Assembly (NCBI GenBank): GCA_947457095.1
Contig: CANGUK010000010.1
Span: 1 to 38,264, forward strand
Origin: Cyclobacteriaceae bacterium
GTDB taxonomy: Bacteria > Bacteroidota > Bacteroidia > Cytophagales > Cyclobacteriaceae
DNA: 38,264 bases
Direction of reading: 5' to 3'
A program made the position numbers and the translations under genes. The notes under the pieces were generated by a model that saw nothing but the letters and a program-made list of their open reading frames with translations, was not told the origin of the DNA and searched no databases. Each line of letters opens with the position of its first letter. The first letter of the stretch is position 1. Positions 6,868 through 16,036 of this stretch are shown one piece after another.

Positions 6868-7033
6868 GTTCTTAGTGGATTCTTAAGATTGGATTAAAAT
6901 TACCAAATAACTAATTATATAACCGATTATGGAATCCACCAACCTACCAAAAGGTTTAACGCATCACTAAAGAAAAGAGAGATAACTTCTTCACTAAAAA
7001 AAAGAGGATTTTGTGGCTCGGAGGCTACTTAAA

Positions 7034-7825
7034 TCAATTACCCTGCTTTTTCGTCAGATCCAGTGTGAAATTTGAATTGATTATCAATCCATTGTTGTGT
7101 TGAAAACCATTTTTCCCATTGATCAGCCTTCCGTACTGCAGGGTCTGGTTGAGATAGCCTCCCTCCAATCTGAAGTTTTTAGAAAAACGGTAGCCTAGTA
7201 AAACACCAATTCGATTCTGGTCAAATACATTGGCATTTACATGTTGACCAAAGCCTACAAAAACTTCGTCGTACACAGAAAAATACGGCGTTTTGTCTTG
7301 AATTTCATTTCCCTTCAAGGGAACTTGCATCCGGACCATATACCGCATGCGATGAAGCAAAGGAAACTCCTCTTCCCGCGTCGAATTGGCCGAAGCATAT
7401 TTCCCTACAAATCGCTGTTCGAGCATAAAGCGATGTGAAAAATCCACCTTCCCTACTTTTTGGGAAAGTTGGGCCATCTGGAAAATCCTGTGTTCGGTAA
7501 ATTGCTTCCCAAACCCGTTTAACGGGTATTCCCCGTAGGGAAAAGTCTCAATCCAACCGTAACCGACCCTCACTTGGACGGATGGATGTAGCGTGTAGTT
7601 TAATCCAATTCGCAACAAACTTTGCTGCCAATAGCTGATTACCTCGTTTCTCCGAAATTGATATTCGGTATGAAGACCAAGTTTATTGGAGAGCTTGAAA
7701 GTTCCAAAATACGTATACCATCCAATTTGATTGGAGGTGTTTAGCCGATTGTTTTGGCCAAAAGAAGGCGGCGGAGCAAGGAAAAAAAATAGGATCACCG
7801 CAAAGAGATAGTGTTTACAAGTCAT
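7034..7825 (-). CDS. DUF2490 outer-membrane protein
   Basis: A secreted ~263-residue protein: signal peptide MTCKHYLFAVILFFFLAPPPSFGQ is cleaved after Gly-Gln or nearby, then alternating beta-strands with the DUF2490 pattern (WYTYFGTFKLSNKLGLHTEYQFR, QQSLLRIGLNY, EHRIFQMAQL, FSHRFMLEQRF). It is expected to be an outer-membrane barrel of unknown function. The frame is open to a TTG at 7855, but ATG 7825 puts the signal peptide at the N-terminus and is preferred. It is 106 bp downstream of sulP on the same strand, so it could give passage across the outer membrane for the anion system; that is inference from position. Confidence 0.85.
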   Translation of the reverse strand: MTCKHYLFAVILFFFLAPPPSFGQNNRLNTSNQIGWYTYFGTFKLSNKLGLHTEYQFRRNEVISYWQQSLLRIGLNYTLHPSVQVRVGYGWIETFPYGEYPLNGFGKQFTEHRIFQMAQLSQKVGKVDFSHRFMLEQRFVGKYASANSTREEEFPLLHRMRYMVRMQVPLKGNEIQDKTPYFSVYDEVFVGFGQHVNANVFDQNRIGVLLGYRFSKNFRLEGGYLNQTLQYGRLINGKNGFQHNNGLIINSNFTLDLTKKQGN

Positions 7826-7863
7826 TTTTTTTGGAAATGGGTTTGTACTACCCAAAAGAAGGA

Positions 7864-7890
7864 GATGAATAGATTCTATTTCTATTCATC
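7864..7890. terminator. Inverted repeat between sulP and the DUF2490 gene
   Basis: GATGAATAGA (7864-7873) and TCTATTCATC (7881-7890) form a perfect 10-bp stem with a 7-base loop. No U-tract follows on either strand, so it may be an mRNA-processing or stability element rather than a classical terminator. Confidence 0.35.
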
Positions 7891-7931
7891 ATCCTAGCTT
7901 CGATAGGCTGCAATTAATCAATCAACTATAC

Positions 7932-9524
7932 TTATGATCTTGCTTTTCGCGCGGCCAGCGCATGATCCGATGCAGGCTGGTGCTTTTCCAATCCAATAAT
8001 CTGTACCGTTCCCCCATTTTCAATGTACTCCTGTTCAAAACGGTGTAAGTTTTCCATCACCGAATGATCAACCAACTTGGTATTTTTCAAATCTATTGTC
8101 ACATTAAAACCCGATGGAATCTCTTCCAATTTTCGTTTGATTCCCAAGTAATTGGAAAAAATAGCTGCCTTATCGATTTCAACAAGGTATTGATTATTGT
8201 TGAAGGACACTTGGGTAGGAGCTATGAAAAAAGATGAGATTGGAGTTCCACTAATCAAATGGAGAATCATTTTTAAGGCCACCCCAGCCGCTATTCCAAC
8301 CAATAGATCCTCTATAAGCGTAAAAACGATCGTGATCAAGAAAATTGCAAGTTGCTCTTTTCCAATACGGAAGGTGTTAATAAATTCCTTGGGATGGGCC
8401 AACTTAATTCCTACTGTAATCAACATTGCGGCAAGTGCTGAATTTGGAATCATTTCGATTACCGGAGTAGCCACCAACACAAAAACCAATAAAAAGACGC
8501 CATGAAAGAAATTAGCCCAACGAGTTTTGGCTCCTTGGTTGACATTCGCAGAACTTCTAGCCACCTCCGAAATCATAGGCAATCCGCCCAAAAATGCACT
8601 TACCGTATTTCCTACCCCCACAGCAATCAGATCCTTGTTGGTGTTTGATTTTCTCCGAAAAGGATCAGCCAAGTCAATGGCCTTCACCGTCAGCAAGGAT
8701 TCCAATGAACCTACCAAGGCAAACATGATCACGTATTTAATGAAAACTCCAGTTTGAAATATTCCTGAAAAATCAGCGTTAAATGAGATGCTGTCCATCA
8801 AATTGCCAATATGCAACAATGCATAAGGAGGCTCTGTATGAGCAAAATCCATGGCCAACTCCGAAGGAATGGCCACTAGCAAGACCATCAACGGCGCAGG
8901 AATTTTCCCTAAAACAAAACCTTTCAAGTAAGGCCAGCCCAACATAATCGCAAGGCTATATGCACCAATTAGCGTAGCTCTAGGATCAAAGTTGGCAAAA
9001 AAAGTAGGAATAGACGTAATCATGGCTACAGTACTCATCCCCTTGTATAAATCCGGATTTACATCCAAGAATACAGGAATCTGCTTTACAATGATGATGA
9101 TTCCAATAGCTGCAAGCATCCCATGAATGGCAGAAAGTGGAAATACATCCACCAGCTTTCCAAATTTAAATAGTCCAAAAAGAACCTGGACTAGCCCTGC
9201 TACTACCATAGCGCCCAAAGCTAGCTTCCAACCCATTTCTCCTCCCCCAAAGGCGGCAACTGCACCTGCCACCACTACAATCAGCCCAGCAGCTGGACCT
9301 TTGACGGTCAAGCGCGAACCAGAAATTACAGAGACTAGAATACCACCGATAATGGCGGTGACCAAGCCCATGATGGGCGGGAAATCCGAAGCTTTGGCAA
9401 TCCCCAAACTCAGGGGCATCGCTAATAAAAAGACCACAAAACCTGCCATAGCATCGGCAGCGAAATTTTCTTTTAAGCCGGCCAAACCGTCTTTGGGCGC
9501 CTGTGTTTTTGTTGTTGTTTGCAT
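7932..9524 (-). CDS. SulP-family anion permease (bicarbonate or sulfate)
   Basis: A 530-residue SulP/SLC26 transporter. Residues 1-~420 contain the membrane domain, beginning with the conserved FAADAMAGFVVFLLAMPLSLGIA and SGSRLTVKGPAAGL segments. A short C-terminal STAS domain follows (VTIDLKNTKLVDHSVMENL). SulP members carry sulfate, bicarbonate (BicA) or other anions. Location 46 bp downstream of dabB points to bicarbonate, but sequence alone does not separate the substrates. A similar permease next to carbonic anhydrase has been discussed for proteorhodopsin-bearing flavobacteria. Start ATG 9524 is supported by the conserved N-terminus. Confidence 0.9.
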   Translation of the reverse strand: MQTTTKTQAPKDGLAGLKENFAADAMAGFVVFLLAMPLSLGIAKASDFPPIMGLVTAIIGGILVSVISGSRLTVKGPAAGLIVVVAGAVAAFGGGEMGWKLALGAMVVAGLVQVLFGLFKFGKLVDVFPLSAIHGMLAAIGIIIIVKQIPVFLDVNPDLYKGMSTVAMITSIPTFFANFDPRATLIGAYSLAIMLGWPYLKGFVLGKIPAPLMVLLVAIPSELAMDFAHTEPPYALLHIGNLMDSISFNADFSGIFQTGVFIKYVIMFALVGSLESLLTVKAIDLADPFRRKSNTNKDLIAVGVGNTVSAFLGGLPMISEVARSSANVNQGAKTRWANFFHGVFLLVFVLVATPVIEMIPNSALAAMLITVGIKLAHPKEFINTFRIGKEQLAIFLITIVFTLIEDLLVGIAAGVALKMILHLISGTPISSFFIAPTQVSFNNNQYLVEIDKAAIFSNYLGIKRKLEEIPSGFNVTIDLKNTKLVDHSVMENLHRFEQEYIENGGTVQIIGLEKHQPASDHALAARKARS

Positions 9525-9570
9525 CTATTTTGAAGGGCTTTACCCCCATTTAAAGTCTAAAATTGATTAT

Positions 9571-11460
9571 TTAAGCCTCCTTTTTAGGGATTGAAGTTTG
9601 AAATTCTGGTAAAGTGCCATCAGGTACTGTACCAAAAAAGAGTCTTGCGTAGATTCGAATTGCAGCGACACCCTCCATCACAAAGGCCATTGCTGCGAGA
9701 AAAGCAAGTACAAACTGATCTTCATGGATGTGACTGAAAAGCAAGTCTTCCCCAATAAAGGTGGGTGAAATTGGAAATCCAATGAGCCCCAAAACCGCCA
9801 ATAGAAATAGAAAAGCTATTAATGGGTGCTGTTTCACATAGCCTTGATAGCCATATAAGCCAAGATCGCCATGCCGCTGAGTCATCCACAGGATCAATCC
9901 CCAGCCAAGGGACCCGAAGAAAATCACCCCACTGAGGTAAATCCCAATTTCGGTTAGTGCAAAATTTTCATTTTCAGCTATAGCGAGCACCATCCAAAAA
10001 TGGTTCAGCCACAACATCGTCCAAGCCAAACGTATGGACCTACGCTCAGTAAAGGATTTTAACACCATCAATAAGGATAGAAAAGCAAATCCTACTGGTA
10101 AAATTTGATGAAGCCAGGTAGGAAGTACATAACCTTCCACTAATAAGTAAACCCCTATTGCATAGCTTGGAATGAAGTAAAGAAGTAGCGTGCGGTACCG
10201 AAGAAAATCAAGGTTATGTCCCAACTTCTTCAAGGGTCGGAATATGACTCCTTGAACTAGTCGATCTAGGTTCCACTCCTTGAGACTCCAAACATAGACT
10301 GAAAAGTAAAGTCGGTTTTTCCAGGTACTTCCAACCTGTTTTTCTTTAGGAACAAAGCCATAAAACTGTTCCCGAATCAGGTAGCTGACTACCGAAGGCG
10401 ACACGAGCAATTGGTAAGTTCGTAGGAAAGCATTTCCAGCAAAATGGACCAAAGCCAACAGTTCCAACCCAGCAGCTACCTCAATAAACATGATCCCGAT
10501 TTGAGTGAGGGAAGCATAGCCAATTTGAGTTTTTACGGAAGTTTGTACGCGTGCTATAGTCGTAGACATCACAGCCGTAATTAGACCTATGGTACCAATT
10601 AAGACGCGTACGAGTAACTGATTTTCCCAAAATGGAAAGGTTCGTAACAATAGGAAAACCCCCAAATGCACCGAAAGTGAGCCATAGAAAATCGCAGAAG
10701 ATGGTGTTGGTCCTTCCATTGCACGCGGCAGCCACGAGGAAAATGGAAATTGTGCAGATTTAGCAGCTGCAGCCAGAAGAAGCATGAGACCTATAAATAA
10801 GGCAATTCCCGAATGACCGAGTTGCTGATCTACTACCCGCTGCGCATCATTTAAATCAAGGAAGGTTACATTGGCATGCCAAAGGTGATGGCTAGCCCAC
10901 ATTGCCAAAATCAATCCCACATCCCCTATTCGGTAAATGGAAAACACCTTAATGGCATTGCGCGAAGGGAGCAGGTTTTTACGGTAGAAGGCCACCAACA
11001 AAAAGGAGGATAGTCCCAATACTTCCCAACCAATAAAGAGGGTTTCGAAGTTACCTGCCAGAATTGTCAGGTTAAAACCCAGGTAAAAGAAGAGAACTGT
11101 ATTGAAAAACCGCTTGTATCCAGCTTCACGATGCAAATAATACCTACTGTAAAAGGTAATCAGGAAGGTTAGCATGGCGCCTACGATAAGGTAAACGGCA
11201 CTGACACGGTCAAAGAAAAAGTCAATCAAAAACTCAAATTGCTCGTTTTTGAAGAGGATGATTTCTTTTAGATTGAGGTCCTTTCCTCCCTGAAATACCC
11301 AAAACACCAAAAAAACCAAGGTTGCCAACAAGTTAATCCCTGCGGTATAAAATGCCACTCGAGAAAGCCAAGTCTCTTTTCGCTCTGGGACAGCCAAACT
11401 AATTAAAAAGCCAAGGAGAGGTATCCCAATCATCAGCTGAATCCAATTTGAAAGTCCCAT
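9571..11460 (-). CDS. dabB: DabB, NuoL-like cation-channel subunit of the DAB inorganic-carbon system
   Basis: A 629-residue, highly hydrophobic member of the NADH-dehydrogenase subunit L/Mrp antiporter family. It carries family segments DFFFDRVSAVYLIVGAMLTFLITFYSRYYLH, FIGWEVLGLSSFLLVAFY, KSAQFPFSSWLPRAMEGPTPSSAIFYGSLSVHLGVFLL and QIGYASLTQIGIMF. No other Nuo or Mrp subunits are near. Instead it follows the DUF2309 gene with a 1-nt TAATG stop-start overlap, the arrangement known for dabA/dabB. Known role: DabB conducts cations to drive DabA's one-way hydration of CO2 to bicarbonate. Confidence 0.92.
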   Translation of the reverse strand: MGLSNWIQLMIGIPLLGFLISLAVPERKETWLSRVAFYTAGINLLATLVFLVFWVFQGGKDLNLKEIILFKNEQFEFLIDFFFDRVSAVYLIVGAMLTFLITFYSRYYLHREAGYKRFFNTVLFFYLGFNLTILAGNFETLFIGWEVLGLSSFLLVAFYRKNLLPSRNAIKVFSIYRIGDVGLILAMWASHHLWHANVTFLDLNDAQRVVDQQLGHSGIALFIGLMLLLAAAAKSAQFPFSSWLPRAMEGPTPSSAIFYGSLSVHLGVFLLLRTFPFWENQLLVRVLIGTIGLITAVMSTTIARVQTSVKTQIGYASLTQIGIMFIEVAAGLELLALVHFAGNAFLRTYQLLVSPSVVSYLIREQFYGFVPKEKQVGSTWKNRLYFSVYVWSLKEWNLDRLVQGVIFRPLKKLGHNLDFLRYRTLLLYFIPSYAIGVYLLVEGYVLPTWLHQILPVGFAFLSLLMVLKSFTERRSIRLAWTMLWLNHFWMVLAIAENENFALTEIGIYLSGVIFFGSLGWGLILWMTQRHGDLGLYGYQGYVKQHPLIAFLFLLAVLGLIGFPISPTFIGEDLLFSHIHEDQFVLAFLAAMAFVMEGVAAIRIYARLFFGTVPDGTLPEFQTSIPKKEA

Positions 11461-13955
11461 TAGAGCGAATCGATTAAGTACACAGGAAGATTTTGTTGGG
11501 TACTCAGCAGCTTGTCTTGCAGGTGGTCCAAATGTTCTATCTCGGTCAAAGGAGTATAAGTAACAAACTTCTCATCCACCCAGCGAAGGAAATTCCCAGA
11601 ATTAGGATCGAGAACTACCAGGTGAACCCAATTATTGTTGACCCATTCCAACAAAGCTGGAGAGGAAGTGATCACTTTATTCACCAAATCAGGAACCTGT
11701 TCGACCACCATCAGCAATCGAATCGGGTCGTGAATCTCCACCATCTGGTACGGGAGTCCTGTTCGTAGATCCCCATCTGCTCCATTTGCAACGCCAATTA
11801 GACCCATGACATTGTGTGGTAGCTTCGTTCCTGCCCCCAACTTGTCAGGATCCATTCGTGAGAAATAATACTCTAGATTGATACCTCCGCAGACAGGAAT
11901 GGCAGCAGATAGGATTTTAGTTAAGGCATTTCCAGATGGGTCTTTTCTATAGTCATAGGAATTCAAAAAAGCCCTTCGGTCAAAGAACAAACCTTTCAAA
12001 CTTGATTTTCGAGAGACAATGCAAAGTGCATTGGTGGCGTGGTTGTATTCCGGACGCGGTTCAAAGAGCGAAAATGCTCTTTTTTTAACCGCATCATGAA
12101 GTCCACCAATGGATTTGTTTTTATCCAAGGTATCGAAGCGTCGAGAACGTTCAAGCGAATTGATATCCAAAACACGAACAAACTTTTCTTGATTCTCACG
12201 ATGTAAGTGTTGATTGGCTACATGCAAGATATCTTCGTCAAAGAACAGCAGCTCGTCCTTCGTGGTATCGTGCAATCCTCCTAAAAACTGGGTTTCTGCA
12301 GGGATGTCAATTCCTCTGCCTTTGAGATGAATCCGAACCTCAGGATGATTGGCCATAAATGCTGCCACCCGAGCGTTTACTGAGCCAGGGCGACCACAAC
12401 AGGCTCCACAATCGTAACCGGCATAATGCGTATTGTTGATACTCGATGCACCATGCCCTATCAAATACACCAAGGGAGAAAATCCTTCCAGCAAGCCAAT
12501 GCTTCGAAGTAAACCTTCGATTCGATCGACCATCTCCTCTATTTTGAAACCTACTTGAAGCCCATTTTCTTCCTCGCCCTGGTAGACGATGGAAAGGCTT
12601 CCTTTGGGATCCATGTGGTGGAAACTAGATACTTCCAGCGCTGAAGAACTGGGTCGCAATATGTTGCCGACCAATTTAAGCGCCGACCAAAAACCCAAAG
12701 TTTGTGCACTCAACCATCCCCGAACAAGGGAATGACTTCGCTGATTAAAGTGAACGTCTGAGGCCAACTTCTTGTGCTTTGCCGTCTCTTTAATCAAAAA
12801 TTTTGGGTTAACTGGAGCAGGGCAGGATTTGGTATGAAACTTTCCATATTCGGGTTGGAAGTAGAATTCCACATTAAAAAAACCAGGAGTCCCAAAAGTA
12901 GCACAGTGAGGATCGATGTATTCCAAATGCCTACGCGTACTACATTCCCGGTCATCGATGCAAAAGAGTGCCTGAAAACTTGGAATGGTCGGATTAGAAT
13001 TTGCTGGCAGTACTGCTTGAATGCCTGCTAGAACTTCGTCATAGTAGCTCCATTCGTAAGCCTCTTGCCAGCACTGCCGAACCAAATCATACTCCTCCAT
13101 CAAGCCTATTTCAAATAAGCGGTGGGTATCGTAGGAAAACTGTTGGCCCAATGGAATCCAGCCTTCACCAAATTTCTTGTCTAAGGCATCAATTTCTAGC
13201 AGGCATTCCACTAGAATCAAATCATGCAAGGAAATTCGCTTGGTGTCCAGTAAGGATTCGGGCTGATCTTCAAGTACCGAGACCATTCCAGACCATCCGG
13301 AATGTGCAAATTGCTGATCAAATACATACCATCCATAGCCTTTGGGATCCCCCACTAGGATTTCTAGGAGATCTTCCAAGTTCAAATCTGGATTTTGAAG
13401 AAGGGTTACTACTCGTTTAGATTTGAAGATGGAAGAATAGCTACCTGCTTGGAGTTGTCGAATCGAATCCAAAAAGCCCTTAGCTTCCAAGGGGAAGGGC
13501 CAAATTGAAATGCCCTGATCGAGGTATGCCGAAAGAAGGCGAAACAGAAAAGGATGGATCGTTTTGTCAAGATTGAAATGATCATCGTTTCTCCAATGGG
13601 CTCTAAACTGCCCAATTTTTGGAGAAGGAAAATCATCTGTTGATTCATCCAACAATTTGACTAGCCAAGCATTGGCTTGGTCACCAAATTGGTCTTCGAG
13701 GATTTTCTTCAGGACAAGCCCTTTAATCTTTCCCTCTCGGTATAGACTTCTATACGCTGATAAGGAAAGAAAGCCTTTGTAGCCAAATTGGTCTCCGGCT
13801 TGCTTTAATCCCTGAAAAAAAGGAAGGTGTTGAAAGGCATGTAAGGTATTGTGATGGACAAAGTCCTTGAGTGGAGCCTGGGCAGGGAGGAAATGCTTCA
13901 ATTCATGAAGAATTTGCTCCATACCCCTGGGTTCACGGGTGGAATGATGGTGCAT
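11460..13955 (-). CDS. dabA: DabA (DUF2309), carbonic-anhydrase-like subunit of the DAB system
   Basis: An 831-residue peripheral membrane protein. The zinc site known from Halothiobacillus DabA (Cys, Asp, His, Cys at 351, 353, 524, 539) is matched here by C332 and D334 in FCIDDREC and H501 and C516 in LIGHGASS...YDCGACCGRPG; both spacings (2 and 15) are identical. The N-terminal HNTLHAFQHLPF block is also conserved. Known role: with DabB it hydrates CO2 to bicarbonate in an energy-coupled way, concentrating inorganic carbon. ATG 13955 and ATG 13922 (MEQILHELKHF) are both usable starts. In a heterotroph it probably feeds anaplerotic and biosynthetic carboxylases. Confidence 0.95.
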   Translation of the reverse strand: MHHHSTREPRGMEQILHELKHFLPAQAPLKDFVHHNTLHAFQHLPFFQGLKQAGDQFGYKGFLSLSAYRSLYREGKIKGLVLKKILEDQFGDQANAWLVKLLDESTDDFPSPKIGQFRAHWRNDDHFNLDKTIHPFLFRLLSAYLDQGISIWPFPLEAKGFLDSIRQLQAGSYSSIFKSKRVVTLLQNPDLNLEDLLEILVGDPKGYGWYVFDQQFAHSGWSGMVSVLEDQPESLLDTKRISLHDLILVECLLEIDALDKKFGEGWIPLGQQFSYDTHRLFEIGLMEEYDLVRQCWQEAYEWSYYDEVLAGIQAVLPANSNPTIPSFQALFCIDDRECSTRRHLEYIDPHCATFGTPGFFNVEFYFQPEYGKFHTKSCPAPVNPKFLIKETAKHKKLASDVHFNQRSHSLVRGWLSAQTLGFWSALKLVGNILRPSSSALEVSSFHHMDPKGSLSIVYQGEEENGLQVGFKIEEMVDRIEGLLRSIGLLEGFSPLVYLIGHGASSINNTHYAGYDCGACCGRPGSVNARVAAFMANHPEVRIHLKGRGIDIPAETQFLGGLHDTTKDELLFFDEDILHVANQHLHRENQEKFVRVLDINSLERSRRFDTLDKNKSIGGLHDAVKKRAFSLFEPRPEYNHATNALCIVSRKSSLKGLFFDRRAFLNSYDYRKDPSGNALTKILSAAIPVCGGINLEYYFSRMDPDKLGAGTKLPHNVMGLIGVANGADGDLRTGLPYQMVEIHDPIRLLMVVEQVPDLVNKVITSSPALLEWVNNNWVHLVVLDPNSGNFLRWVDEKFVTYTPLTEIEHLDHLQDKLLSTQQNLPVYLIDSL

Positions 13956-13975
13956 AGTAGAATAATACTTTGTGA

Positions 13976-14040
13976 AAAATTCCGTTGGACCAACGGAGAT
14001 CTAAACCTGGATAATTACTCCAGGAGATGCCTGCACAGGC
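13976..14040 (-). promoter_or_regulatory. Three-hairpin leader upstream of dabA
   Basis: Between the small secreted ORF and dabA, three perfect inverted repeats follow each other in transcription order: GCCTG/CAGGC (14040-14029), CCTGGA/TCCAGG (14024-14006), and TCCGTTGG/CCAACGGA (13997-13981). The last is followed on the transcribed strand by ATTTTT, so it looks like an intrinsic terminator 21 nt before the dabA ATG. A regulated terminator or attenuator is inferred; no known riboswitch class is recognised. Confidence 0.5.
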
Positions 14041-14046
14041 AAAAAA

Positions 14047-14439
14047 TTAACTTAGATGGAATTTCCAGGAATGAAAAAAATCATAAAGCGGTAATCTACT
14101 ACCACGTATGGCTTTGTTTGTGAAGAGCGAACCGCCCTTATTTTTTACGATCTCCTTGAAGGAAGAAATGGAGTGGATAGCAATCTCAGAATCGGAATCT
14201 TCAGACTCCACTTCTGCACGCTCTTCAATTTCAATGTTGGGAGTTAAACTACCTTGTCCTTCAAAGGAAACGAAGGAAGGTTGAAACTGATTTTCGGGGG
14301 TTTGAATCGCATTGTTTTCAAAAAAATCGAGCTGAACCGAATCTGAAATTCCCTCAACCTGACCTTGGCAAAGCAAGGAAAGGCGTAGTAAAAGAGAAAA
14401 TAGACTGGATAGGGTTAGCATACAGTTGCGAAATACCAT
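14047..14439 (-). CDS. Small secreted acidic protein, unknown function
   Basis: A 130-residue ORF with ATG 14439. The N-terminus reads as a signal peptide (NCMLTLSSLFSLLLRLSLLC, cleavage perhaps after CQG). The middle is rich in Glu and Asp (EIEERAEVESEDSDSE, about residues 71-86) and the C-terminus is basic-aromatic (RGSRLPLYDFFHSWKF). I recognise no family. It has the same strand as dabA and ends 91 bp upstream of it, so it could be a co-regulated part of the carbon-uptake locus or an unrelated gene. Moderate confidence that it is translated. Confidence 0.5.
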   Translation of the reverse strand: MVFRNCMLTLSSLFSLLLRLSLLCQGQVEGISDSVQLDFFENNAIQTPENQFQPSFVSFEGQGSLTPNIEIEERAEVESEDSDSEIAIHSISSFKEIVKNKGGSLFTNKAIRGSRLPLYDFFHSWKFHLS

Positions 14440-14602
14440 TCGAATGTAAATTTTAATTTCAAATTCCTCATCAATAATTTGATTTTTTTATAAAATCAAT
14501 AAAAATCAACAGGGGTCGGTCTGCCGCGGTGGATGAACAAAATCCAGCCTCTTTTCTATTTTTCTTCTAATTTTTTCCAATTTCGTACTCAAACTAATTC
14601 CC

Positions 14603-15202
14603 ATGAAACAACTCGGTATCCTCATCTTTGACGATGTGGAAGTCCTCGATTTTGCAGGACCCTTCGAAGTATTTTCAGTTGCCAATCAACTCGCGGATTA
14701 CAAGATCCTAGAGGTCCATACTTTTGCGGCAAGCAAAGAGGTAATCAGAGCCAAAAATGGGCTCCAGGTGCTCCCTGACAAAAGCTTGGACCAACTCAAT
14801 CATCTAGACTACCTTGTTCTACCAGGCGGAGATGGGAGTAAAAAAGTGATCCAAAACCCGCACCTAATGGATAGCATCCAAAATCTTGTCCACCAAACCG
14901 AATGGACCATGAGCGTGTGTTCGGGCTCTCGAATACTCGGAAAAGCAGGTTTTTTAGAACAAAAACCCTACTGTACCCACCACGAGGTCTACGATAGCAT
15001 GGCTTCGCTTGTACCTAGCGGGATACCCAAACCTGAGCACCGATACATTCAAAGTGATGCTCGGATCTGGACAGCGGCAGGGATTTCTGCAGGAATGGAC
15101 TTGGCGCTACACTTGGTCGAACTTACTTTTGGAAAAGAATTGGCACAGGCTACAGCCACCTACATGGAATACACCCCCTATCAGAATTCCCATGCTCGCT
15201 AA
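14603..15202 (+). CDS. DJ-1/PfpI-family protein
   Basis: A 199-residue class I glutamine-amidotransferase-like protein of the type related to the N-terminal domain of GlxA regulators, but without the AraC helix-turn-helix. Family signs are LGILIFDDVEVLDFAGPFEVFSVA at the N-terminus, YLVLPGGDG, and the nucleophile elbow SVCSGSRILGKAG containing the reactive Cys. Members act as isonitrile hydratases, glyoxalases, deglycases or proteases; which one applies here is not evident. The next gene starts 11 nt before its stop, so the two are translationally coupled. Confidence 0.9.
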   Translation: MKQLGILIFDDVEVLDFAGPFEVFSVANQLADYKILEVHTFAASKEVIRAKNGLQVLPDKSLDQLNHLDYLVLPGGDGSKKVIQNPHLMDSIQNLVHQTEWTMSVCSGSRILGKAGFLEQKPYCTHHEVYDSMASLVPSGIPKPEHRYIQSDARIWTAAGISAGMDLALHLVELTFGKELAQATATYMEYTPYQNSHAR

Positions 15203-15512
15203 GACTCCTCCTCCACCCTACTATGCGGTGATTTTTACTAACCTTCGAACAGATACCGATGCCGGTTACGAAGAAATGGCTCTGGAGATGGTTCGCCTAG
15301 CAGCTGAACAACCCGGTTACTTGGGCCACGAAAGTGCACGAAGCGGCTTGGGTATCACCATTTCCTATTGGGATAGTTTGGATGCGATTAAAGCCTGGAA
15401 AGCCAACACAGACCATCAACTTGCACAGAAATACGGGCGAGAAAAGTGGTATTCCGCCTTCAAAACGCGAATTGCACTTGTAGAACGAGATTATGGAATG
15501 AATGCCGAATGA
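15192..15512 (+). CDS. ABM-fold protein (antibiotic biosynthesis monooxygenase family)
   Basis: A 106-residue dimeric alpha+beta-barrel-type protein. PYYAVIFTNLR (first strand), MALEMVRLAAEQPGYLGHESARS and ISYWDSLDAIKAWK fit the ABM family, which includes haem-degrading and quinol monooxygenases as well as many small proteins of unknown role. The frame is open upstream, but ATG 15192 gives the standard family length. It overlaps the DJ-1/PfpI gene by 11 nt. Confidence 0.87.
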   Translation: MLAKTPPPPYYAVIFTNLRTDTDAGYEEMALEMVRLAAEQPGYLGHESARSGLGITISYWDSLDAIKAWKANTDHQLAQKYGREKWYSAFKTRIALVERDYGMNAE

Positions 15513-15517
15513 GAAGA

Positions 15518-16036
15518 TTATCCTCCCAGTTCCAATTCCTTCTTTAAGTGCTTGACGCGCTCACGAATATCCAAGGAAGCCGGATCTAGATGGAGGGAAG
15601 TAGCCTTTAAAAAATCAACGACTGCTCCTTCATGGTTGGTTGATTTTCCCTCATCTAAAGTTACATACCGCATGGTAGACCAAAGTACAGTCTTCAACTG
15701 GGTCTTGGAATCATCGGTAAGGTAATACTCCACTAGAATGGTATTCGCATTGTACCACAAGATGCGGCTGTAAATCCGTACCCATTCCCCGACCATGGCC
15801 GGTTTGATGTAACTGATGTTGTGGTTATACACCACCCAAGCAGCTTTGTACACTCGAATCAAGTCTATGATTTCCAAGCCATACAACTTAGGGACCTGAT
15901 CCTCACGGGCATTGAAAAAATAGTCGAAGTACTTCGCATTGTTGAGGTGCCGAAGTGGGTCGCAGTCTTGAAAGCGGATCACCACCCGACTTTCGGTTTC
16001 CTTGGGATACTGCTTCTGAGGATCGTAGTTAAACAT
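15518..16036 (-). CDS. Hotdog-fold acyl-CoA thioesterase
   Basis: A 172-residue cytoplasmic thioesterase of the 4-hydroxybenzoyl-CoA thioesterase/YbgC type. The active-site region VVIRFQDCDPLRHLNNAKYFDYFFNARE has the family Asp (in DCDPLRHLNN) followed by the long hotdog helix; the C-terminal 45 residues are an extension with no recognised domain. The start overlaps the pncA stop by 8 nt, so it is the last gene of a pncB-pncA-thioesterase operon. The acyl substrate is unknown. Confidence 0.88.
   Translation of the reverse strand: MFNYDPQKQYPKETESRVVIRFQDCDPLRHLNNAKYFDYFFNAREDQVPKLYGLEIIDLIRVYKAAWVVYNHNISYIKPAMVGEWVRIYSRILWYNANTILVEYYLTDDSKTQLKTVLWSTMRYVTLDEGKSTNHEGAVVDFLKATSLHLDPASLDIRERVKHLKKELELGG

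Noticed and set aside
9571-11460. NADH dehydrogenase subunit L or Mrp antiporter subunit
   Set aside because: No other nuo or mrp genes are near and it is directly joined to dabA, so DabB is the better name.
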